NCBI GenBank assembly: GCA_021160625.1
Contig: JAGHCE010000213.1
Coordinates: forward strand, 1 to 10,380
Source: Planctomycetota bacterium
GTDB taxonomy: Bacteria; Planctomycetota; DG-23; SLPQ01
Reading direction: 5' to 3'
DNA: 10,380 nt
Position numbers and translations under genes: made by a program. The notes below the pieces were generated by a model that searched no databases, was not told the DNA's origin, and worked only from the letters and a program-made list of their open reading frames with translations. Below are positions 5,976 through 10,380 of this stretch, in pieces. Every line of letters starts with the position of its first letter. Within the stretch, counting starts at the first letter, position 1.

Positions 5976-7343
5976 ATGTCCGGGGCCGGGTTTTGGGAAG
6001 CGGTGCTCGGCGAGATCGAGAAGCGTTTGCGCCGGCAGCAATTCGAGACGTGGTTCCGGTCCGTGGGGGTCCTCGAAGCGACGCCCGAGCGGCTCCGCCT
6101 TGCCGTGCCGAACCGCTTTTTCAAGGAATGGCTCGAGACCTACTACGTGCCGGTCATCAAGGAGAGCGCGACCGCCGTCGGCGGTAAGAGCCCCCGGATC
6201 GATTTCGAGATTGAGTCACGACCAGTGGCAGAGGTAGCCCCGGCGTCCAGCCCGGCGCCTTCGGCCGAGGGAGCAGCCGTTGCCTCGGCACCCCCCGGCG
6301 ACAAAACCGCCGGATCTCTTCAGCCGTCTTTCTCGCCGCGCTACACGTTCGAGAACTTCGTTGTGGGACCGGCAAACCGCCTTTGCCACGCGGCGGCGCT
6401 GGCCGTCGTGGAGGCCCCGGGCCGCGCGTACAACCCGCTTTTCGTTCACGGCGGCGTGGGTCTGGGCAAGACGCACCTGCTGCACGCCGCTTCGCAGGCA
6501 TTCCTGGAGAGAAACCCGCAGGCAAGGCTTGTTTACATATCCTGCGAGGAATTCGTCAACGACTTCGTCTCGGCTGTCCAGCACGGGGACCTGGCCTCTT
6601 TCAGGAGGCGGCTGCGCGATGTCGACTTCCTGGTCATAGACGACATCCATTTCCTCGCGCGCGCCGAGCGGACGCAGGAGGAATTTTTTCACACGTTCAA
6701 CACCCTCTACAACGCCCACAAGCAGATAATCCTCTCGTCGGACTCGCCGCCGGCCGAGATCCCCACGCTCGAGGAAAGACTCGTGTCGCGCTTCAAGTGG
6801 GGCTTGGTCGCACGGCTGGACTCGCCGACGTACGAAACGAGGCTGGCGATCGTCCTGAACAAGGCCTCCCTTCGCGGGTACAATGTGCCTGGTGACGTTG
6901 CGGAGTTTGTCGCCCACAGCGTCGATACGAACATCCGTGAGCTCGAAGGCGCGCTTACGAGGGTGGTGGGGTTCGCCGCGCTTTCGAACAGGTCGCTGAC
7001 GCTGCCGCTGGCCCAGGAAGCGCTTCAGGAAATGCTTATGGCCCGGCCGTCGGTAAGCATTGAGGACATTGCCAAGGCCGTCAGCGTGCGCTTCGGCGTC
7101 AAGCTGTCCGACCTGCAGGGCAGGCGACGCACGAAGTCCGTGGCCCTGCCGCGCCAGATATGTATGCATATCGCGCGCAAACTTACGGAATACTCGCTGG
7201 AAGAGATAGGGGGATTTTTCGGCGGCAGGGACCATACGACCGTCCTTTACGCCGATGACAAGATATCCCGCTTGCTGGAAACCGACCTCGGTATCCGCAC
7301 AACCGTAGGCGATATCCAGTCCGAACTGTCGAGAGCGTCATAA
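5976..7343 (+). CDS. dnaA: Chromosomal replication initiator protein DnaA
   Basis: AAA+ ATPase that binds DnaA boxes and opens the origin. The 455-residue product has all four domains: domain I (FWEAVLGEIEKRLRRQQFETWF, 6-27), a short Ala/Pro-rich linker (about 85-117), the AAA+ core with YTFENFVVGPANRL, Walker A GGVGLGKTH (159-167), Walker B LVIDD (219-223), sensor region IILSSD and box VII SRFKWGL, and the DNA-binding domain IV with the signature GGRDHTTVLYA (416-426; usual GGRDHTTVLHA). Walker B is followed by HFLA where QFLA is commoner. GTG codons at 5967 and 5970 are in frame, but the ATG at 5976 with GGGGGTGG upstream gives the family start. It lies upstream of dnaN across a 505 bp gap. 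Confidence 0.97.
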   Translation: MSGAGFWEAVLGEIEKRLRRQQFETWFRSVGVLEATPERLRLAVPNRFFKEWLETYYVPVIKESATAVGGKSPRIDFEIESRPVAEVAPASSPAPSAEGAAVASAPPGDKTAGSLQPSFSPRYTFENFVVGPANRLCHAAALAVVEAPGRAYNPLFVHGGVGLGKTHLLHAASQAFLERNPQARLVYISCEEFVNDFVSAVQHGDLASFRRRLRDVDFLVIDDIHFLARAERTQEEFFHTFNTLYNAHKQIILSSDSPPAEIPTLEERLVSRFKWGLVARLDSPTYETRLAIVLNKASLRGYNVPGDVAEFVAHSVDTNIRELEGALTRVVGFAALSNRSLTLPLAQEALQEMLMARPSVSIEDIAKAVSVRFGVKLSDLQGRRRTKSVALPRQICMHIARKLTEYSLEEIGGFFGGRDHTTVLYADDKISRLLETDLGIRTTVGDIQSELSRAS

Positions 7344-7345
7344 GC

Positions 7346-7398
7346 GGAGGGCTTCGCCCCCTCCTCGCTATGTGGCACTGGTGGCTTGCCCACCAGTG
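7346..7398 (+). repeat. Composite dispersed repeat, modules A+B (copy 2)
   Basis: Module A (7346-7372), GGAGGGCTTCGCC then CCCTCCTCGCTATG, starts 3 bp after the dnaA stop and can form a GGAGGG/CCCTCC stem, so it may end or stabilise the dnaA mRNA, though no T-run follows. Module B (7373-7398) has perfect 9 bp arms CACTGGTGG and CCACCAGTG around CTTGC. The same modules occur at 2303-2355 as B then A. Confidence 0.8.
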
Positions 7399-7519
7399 AT
7401 ACTACGCATTAGAAGATGTTTTTCCGCAGATTACGCCGATTGCGCAGATTTGCACAGGGCCAAGAGAAGAAGAGGGAAAGATGGCGCAAACACTGGTGGA
7501 TAAGCCACCAGTGCCACAT
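7370..7519. mobile_element. MITE-like element of 150 bp with nested palindromic ends
   Basis: The left end (7370-7398) and right end (7491-7519) are inverted copies of one 29 bp sequence; the outer 18 bp (ATGTGGCACTGGTGGCTT) match perfectly and the inner 11 differ at two positions. Each end is itself a hairpin. The 92 bp interior encodes nothing recognisable and holds a 9-mer tandem repeat. No clear target-site duplication is seen, so it may be two separate repeats lying head to head rather than a transposed unit. Confidence 0.5.
7425..7451 (+). repeat. Three tandem 9-mers, consensus CGCMGATTN
   Basis: CGCAGATTA, CGCCGATTG and CGCAGATTT follow each other without gaps inside the MITE-like element. 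The role is unknown; within a candidate origin they could bind a protein, or they may simply belong to a dispersed repeat. Confidence 0.7.
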
Positions 7520-7559
7520 TGACCGCGCCCGTTGAGGGTAAGCAAAACTGCCGGCAAAC

Positions 7560-7579
7560 GGTGGAAAGGTGGTGGAGAA
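7560..7579 (-). promoter_or_regulatory. Pair of DnaA-box-like sites (reverse strand)
   Basis: On the - strand TTCTCCACC (7571-7579) and CTTTCCACC (7560-7568), start to start 11 bp, i.e. about one helical turn. They share the TCCAC core with the forward pair 113 bp further on. Confidence 0.45.
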
Positions 7580-7672
7580 GTCCGGGGAGAAATCGTCTAT
7601 TAAGGTCGGTTGCCGGCGGGGGTGGCCGCGCACCGGCCAAAACCGTCGAAAAGGCCCTCCGGAGGCGAACGG

Positions 7673-7692
7673 TTTTCCACAATTTCTCCACA
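7673..7692 (+). promoter_or_regulatory. Pair of DnaA-box-like sites (forward strand)
   Basis: TTTTCCACA (7673-7681, one mismatch to TTATCCACA) and TTCTCCACA (7684-7692), again 11 bp apart. They lie 20 bp before the A/T-only stretch 7713-7727, the usual box-to-unwinding-site arrangement. Confidence 0.55.
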
Positions 7693-7729
7693 GCGCGCCG
7701 AGGTGGTGACGGTTATATAAATTATTTGC

Positions 7730-7758
7730 TTGCAAGGTGTTAGGTGAACTGCTACAAT
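7730..7758 (+). promoter_or_regulatory. Candidate dnaN promoter
   Basis: TTGCAA (7730-7735), a 17 bp spacer and TACAAT (7753-7758, five of six). The start point would be near 7765, leaving a leader of about 85 bases. It abuts the A/T-rich stretch, so origin opening and dnaN transcription may affect each other. Confidence 0.55.
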
Positions 7759-7848
7759 GCTAATTCACATTGCCGCAAGCTATATGAAGATGACTATTAC
7801 GAAAAGATATAAAACCCATTTACACAGGCAGGAAAGCGGGGGCAATCG

Positions 7849-8949
7849 ATGGAAATAAGCGTTAGGAAAGAAGCCCTTTCGGAAGCCTTTGGTATAGCGC
7901 AGGCAATAGCTACCACACGCACGACTCGGCCGGTTCTTCAAAATGCATTCATTCAGACAACCGCCGGAATGGTAACCATTTCTGCAACGGATATGGAGAT
8001 CGGGATTATCTGGAAAATTCCCGCAGAGGACTGCAAGGTAGCCCAGGACGGTGCGGTGTTGCTGTCGGCCTCCAGGATGGCGCAGATAACCCGCAACATC
8101 GAGGCTGATGAGATAACGCTGAAAACAGAGGAAAACAGCTGCGTTGTGAAGGGGGGGCGCTCTGTTTTCAATGTTATGACCGAGAATGTCGAGGATTTCC
8201 CGTCCTTGCCGGGGCCTTCGGAGGAGGCGGCACTCGAGATAGAGGCGGAGAAGTTTGCCCGTATGACCAAGGAGACAATATTTGCGGCGGCCAGGGAATC
8301 GACGCGCTACGCGTTGAATGGCGTTCACATCCAGGTGGCCGGCGGCCTGATCGAGATGGTTGCGACCGACGGCAGGAGAATGGCGCTCGTAACCGAGAAG
8401 GTGGACAAAAATGCGTCGATGCCGGCGGCGATAGTGCCCCAGAAGGCCCTTGCCCAGGTTGAGCGCCTGAAGGCCGCCGAGGATGAGAATCTGAAGATTT
8501 TCATCCAGGAAAGGCAGGTTTTCTTTTCCACTGCGGCGGGTACGGTGACGAGCATCCTGGTCGAGGGGCATTTTCCGCCGTACAAGGAAGTTGTTCCGAA
8601 GGAAAACGACAAGAAGGCGAAGATTTCGCGGGCGGCGCTCTTGAGCGCGATGCGGCAGACGGCGATTATGACGAGCGAAGACTCGAAATCCGTGCTGCTG
8701 TCTTTCGCGCCGGGCGAGCTTACCGTCACGGGCCGTGCGCCGGAAGAGGGTAGTGGCGAGGTCAAAGTTGACATCGAATTCGACGGCGAACCGGTGGAGG
8801 TGAGGTTCAATCCCCACTTTGTCATAGAGGCCCTCTCAGCGATTGAAAGCGACGACGTTACAGTGGAAATGAAAAGCCCGTCAGACCCGGCGATGATCAC
8901 CGATGGCAGTGGTTTTGTATACGTGGTTATGCCGATAAATATTGCATAG
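7849..8949 (+). CDS. dnaN: DNA polymerase III subunit beta (sliding clamp)
   Basis: Ring-shaped clamp that tethers DNA polymerase III to DNA. The 366-residue product has the normal length and three-domain repeat. Seen: MEISVRKEALSEAFGIAQAI at the N-terminus, RPVLQNAFIQ (25-34), VTISATDMEIGI (42-53), FNVMTENVEDFPSLP, the second domain with YALNGVHIQ...MVATDGRRMAL, and the ending FVYVVMPINIA, which corresponds to the conserved YVIMPMRL tail that helps form the partner-binding cleft. The ATG at 7849 has GGGGG six bases upstream. It probably forms an operon with the DciA-like gene (9 bp gap) and gyrB. Confidence 0.97.
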   Translation: MEISVRKEALSEAFGIAQAIATTRTTRPVLQNAFIQTTAGMVTISATDMEIGIIWKIPAEDCKVAQDGAVLLSASRMAQITRNIEADEITLKTEENSCVVKGGRSVFNVMTENVEDFPSLPGPSEEAALEIEAEKFARMTKETIFAAARESTRYALNGVHIQVAGGLIEMVATDGRRMALVTEKVDKNASMPAAIVPQKALAQVERLKAAEDENLKIFIQERQVFFSTAAGTVTSILVEGHFPPYKEVVPKENDKKAKISRAALLSAMRQTAIMTSEDSKSVLLSFAPGELTVTGRAPEEGSGEVKVDIEFDGEPVEVRFNPHFVIEALSAIESDDVTVEMKSPSDPAMITDGSGFVYVVMPINIA

Positions 8950-8958
8950 GTCCCGGGG

Positions 8959-9267
8959 ATGAAGAATGCCAAAACACTGGGCGATATCCTCGCGGAATAC
9001 TTGAGCGCATCCGGCCTGCGGAACCGGTCGCGACTCTCCGGCGTGTACCAGGCGTGGGCGGGGGCCGCGGGCGAGCCGTGCGCGGCGCACAGCCGCGTGG
9101 AGGGTGTCAGGCGGGGCGTTTTGTACGTTTCGGTTGACTCGGCCGCGTGCCTGCAGGAGATGGTCGGGTTTCGCAAGGCGGAGATACTCGCCGCACTTGT
9201 TCGGCACAAAGGATGCGAACACATCCACGACATTCGGTTCAAGCACGATGTTCTGGAGCCAGAATAA
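8959..9267 (+). CDS. dciA: DUF721 protein, DciA-type helicase loader candidate
   Basis: A 102-residue DUF721 protein. In bacteria lacking the DnaC/DnaI loaders, DUF721 (DciA) proteins help load the replicative helicase DnaB. Seen: the N-terminal TLGDILAEYLSASGL, the family core VYQAWAGAAGEPCAAHSRVEGVRRG (29-53) with Trp33, LYVSVDSAACLQEM (55-68, family form LxVxVdSxxWxqEL, with Cys in place of the aromatic residue) and HIHDIRFKH. It is close to a bare domain, without the long extra tail of some DciA proteins. AGG overlapping the dnaN stop serves as ribosome site. Its TAA directly abuts the gyrB ATG. The position between dnaN and gyrB is typical of DUF721, but recF, usually beside it, is absent. 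Confidence 0.85.
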   Translation: MKNAKTLGDILAEYLSASGLRNRSRLSGVYQAWAGAAGEPCAAHSRVEGVRRGVLYVSVDSAACLQEMVGFRKAEILAALVRHKGCEHIHDIRFKHDVLEPE

Positions 9268-10380
9268 ATGGGCAAGCAGAGATATGACGCCAAGACGATA
9301 AAGGTCCTCGGCGGCATAGAGGCCGTCCGCAAGCGTCCGGGGATGTACATAGGGGACACGGCTCTAAGAGGTCTTCATCACCTCGTCGAAGAAGTTGTGG
9401 ATAACTCTATCGACGAGGCGATGGCCGGGTTCGGCGACAAGATAGAAGTGATCCTCAATCCCGACGGCAGCGCCAGCGTCGTCGACCAGGGCCGCGGGAT
9501 ACCAGTGGGTATGCACGCGCAGACGAAGAAGCCCGCCGTGGAAGTGGTGCTCACAACGCTCCACGCCGGCGGCAAGTTCGACCACAAGACGTACCGCGTC
9601 GCCGGGGGGCTCCACGGCGTGGGCCTCTCGGTGGTAAACGCCCTTTCCGAATGGCTCGAGGTCGACATACACATAGGCGGGAAGCTCTACCACCAGGACT
9701 ATGAGCGCGGCAAGCCGATGAGCAAACTGCAGGTTGTTGGAAAGACGAAGAAAACCGGAACACGTATAACCTTCAAACCTGACGGCGAGATCTTCCCCGA
9801 CGCCGAGTTCCGCTACGAGACACTCCTGACGAGGCTGCGCGAGCTGGCCTTTCTGAACCCGAACGTCACGATCATTCTGCGCGACCTGCGCAAGCAGCGC
9901 GAGGAAAAGTTCCGCTTCGCCGGCGGCATAAAGGCATTCGTGAAATACTTGAACGAGGGCAAGGCACCTCTCCACAAGAACGTCATCTACATCCAGAAAA
10001 AGGCCGACAGTATCGAGGTCGAGGTGGCGCTTCAGTACAACGACGCGTACGGCGAAAATGTCCTTTCCTACGTCAACAACATCCACACGCATGAGGGCGG
10101 CACGCATATGGCGGGCTTCCGCTCGGCGCTGACCAGGACTCTCAACAACTACGCCCGCAAAGAGGGGATGCTAAAGAGCGGCAAGCCCCCCAGCGGCGAC
10201 GACCTGCGCGAGGGCCTCACCGCCGTGATATCGGCGAAGATCCCTGATCCGCAGTTCGAAGGCCAGACTAAGACCAAGCTCGGAAACAGCGAGGTGCAGG
10301 GCCTGGTGGAGTCGATCGTCAACGAGCAGTTGGGCATCTACCTCGAGGAACACCCGCGCCCCGCTCGCCGGATCGTGGAC
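9268..10380 (+). CDS. gyrB: DNA gyrase subunit B (3' end outside window)
   Basis: ATPase subunit of the topoisomerase that introduces negative supercoils. The first 371 residues are in view. Seen: VLGGIEAVRKRPGMYIGDT (13-31), EVVDNSIDEAMAG (42-54) with catalytic Glu42 and the Mg-binding Asn46, DQGRGIPV (73-80), HAGGKFDHKTYRVAGGLHGVG (99-119) with the ATP lid, and, in the transducer domain, YVNNIHTHEGGTH and the QTKTKLGN switch-loop region with its conserved Lys. ParE is the main alternative, but the location after dnaN and the DUF721 gene favours GyrB. The ATG follows the dciA stop with no gap; GGAG lies nine bases upstream inside dciA. Roughly the last 40% (TOPRIM and C-terminal parts) lies beyond the window. 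Confidence 0.93.
   Translation, partial: MGKQRYDAKTIKVLGGIEAVRKRPGMYIGDTALRGLHHLVEEVVDNSIDEAMAGFGDKIEVILNPDGSASVVDQGRGIPVGMHAQTKKPAVEVVLTTLHAGGKFDHKTYRVAGGLHGVGLSVVNALSEWLEVDIHIGGKLYHQDYERGKPMSKLQVVGKTKKTGTRITFKPDGEIFPDAEFRYETLLTRLRELAFLNPNVTIILRDLRKQREEKFRFAGGIKAFVKYLNEGKAPLHKNVIYIQKKADSIEVEVALQYNDAYGENVLSYVNNIHTHEGGTHMAGFRSALTRTLNNYARKEGMLKSGKPPSGDDLREGLTAVISAKIPDPQFEGQTKTKLGNSEVQGLVESIVNEQLGIYLEEHPRPARRIVD

Larger units (their letters stand above)
7344..7848. other. oriC: Candidate replication origin (oriC) between dnaA and dnaN
   Basis: A 505 bp non-coding gap. The left half (7346-7519) is filled with palindromic repeats. The right half holds DnaA-box-like 9-mers of the form TTYTCCACM: on the - strand CTTTCCACC (7560-7568) and TTCTCCACC (7571-7579), on the + strand TTTTCCACA (7673-7681) and TTCTCCACA (7684-7692). 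TTATCCACC (- strand, 7495-7503) adds a fifth. A run of 15 A/T bases (7713-7727) follows the last pair and is a natural unwinding site, then the dnaN promoter. The position next to dnaA and dnaN is where many bacterial origins lie. No box is a perfect TTATCCACA, so the assignment rests on clustering and context. Confidence 0.6.

Noticed and set aside
6216..7235. - strand open frame of 339 codons inside dnaA
   Set aside because: Mirror of the dnaA coding frame; low-complexity Arg/Gly/Val composition typical of shadow frames.
7346..7364. Intrinsic terminator of dnaA
   Set aside because: The stem is plausible, but no T-run follows and the sequence is a dispersed repeat, so I annotate it as a repeat only.
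7425..7451. CRISPR array
   Set aside because: The units are 9 bp and contiguous with no spacers, and no cas gene is present.
9364..10107. - strand open frame of 247 codons
   Set aside because: Antisense to gyrB, whose catalytic motifs are intact throughout.

Overview
The window looks like chromosomal DNA around the replication origin of a GC-rich bacterium that is probably diderm, because it encodes a lipobox lipoprotein and a flagellin-like protein. The markers are dnaA, a roughly 500 bp non-coding gap, dnaN, a DUF721/DciA gene and the 5' part of gyrB, all on the + strand. I cannot name the phylum. The LipM-type octanoyltransferase next to gcvH, the DPM1-like glycosyltransferase, the missing recF and several dispersed palindromic repeats would fit an uncultivated lineage such as Planctomycetota or Omnitrophota, but that is a low-confidence guess.

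Layout. The left third is transcribed leftward. From promoter-distal to promoter-proximal it holds an M20D amidohydrolase (cut by the window edge), lipM and gcvH, which form one likely transcription unit for protein lipoylation and the glycine cleavage H protein. A repeat-rich gap of about 430 bp follows (2004-2435). Next comes a second leftward unit: a short flagellin-like protein and a downstream histone-deacetylase-family (AcuC-like) hydrolase. At 4311-4519 two sigma70-like promoters point away from each other. The rightward one drives a family 2 glycosyltransferase followed by a DUF192 lipoprotein. A 225 bp gap with a good -10 element leads into dnaA.

The dnaA-dnaN gap (7344-7848) is the best oriC candidate. 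It has two pairs of DnaA-box-like 9-mers on opposite strands, each pair spaced exactly 11 bp start to start, then a 15 bp all-A/T stretch and a dnaN promoter. Its left half carries a 150 bp MITE-like element with nested palindromic ends. Modules of that element recur about 5 kb away at 2303-2355 in permuted order.

How the genes work together. LipM attaches octanoate to apo-GcvH as the first step of lipoylation. DnaA opens the origin, DciA is the predicted loader of the replicative helicase, DnaN is the clamp and GyrB supplies the gyrase ATPase. The least conventional part is the flagellin-like/deacetylase pair. Most genes here belong to known families; the points worth a second look are the repeat system, the origin architecture, the odd flagellin-like protein with a CXXCH motif, and the hyper-acidic tail of GcvH.
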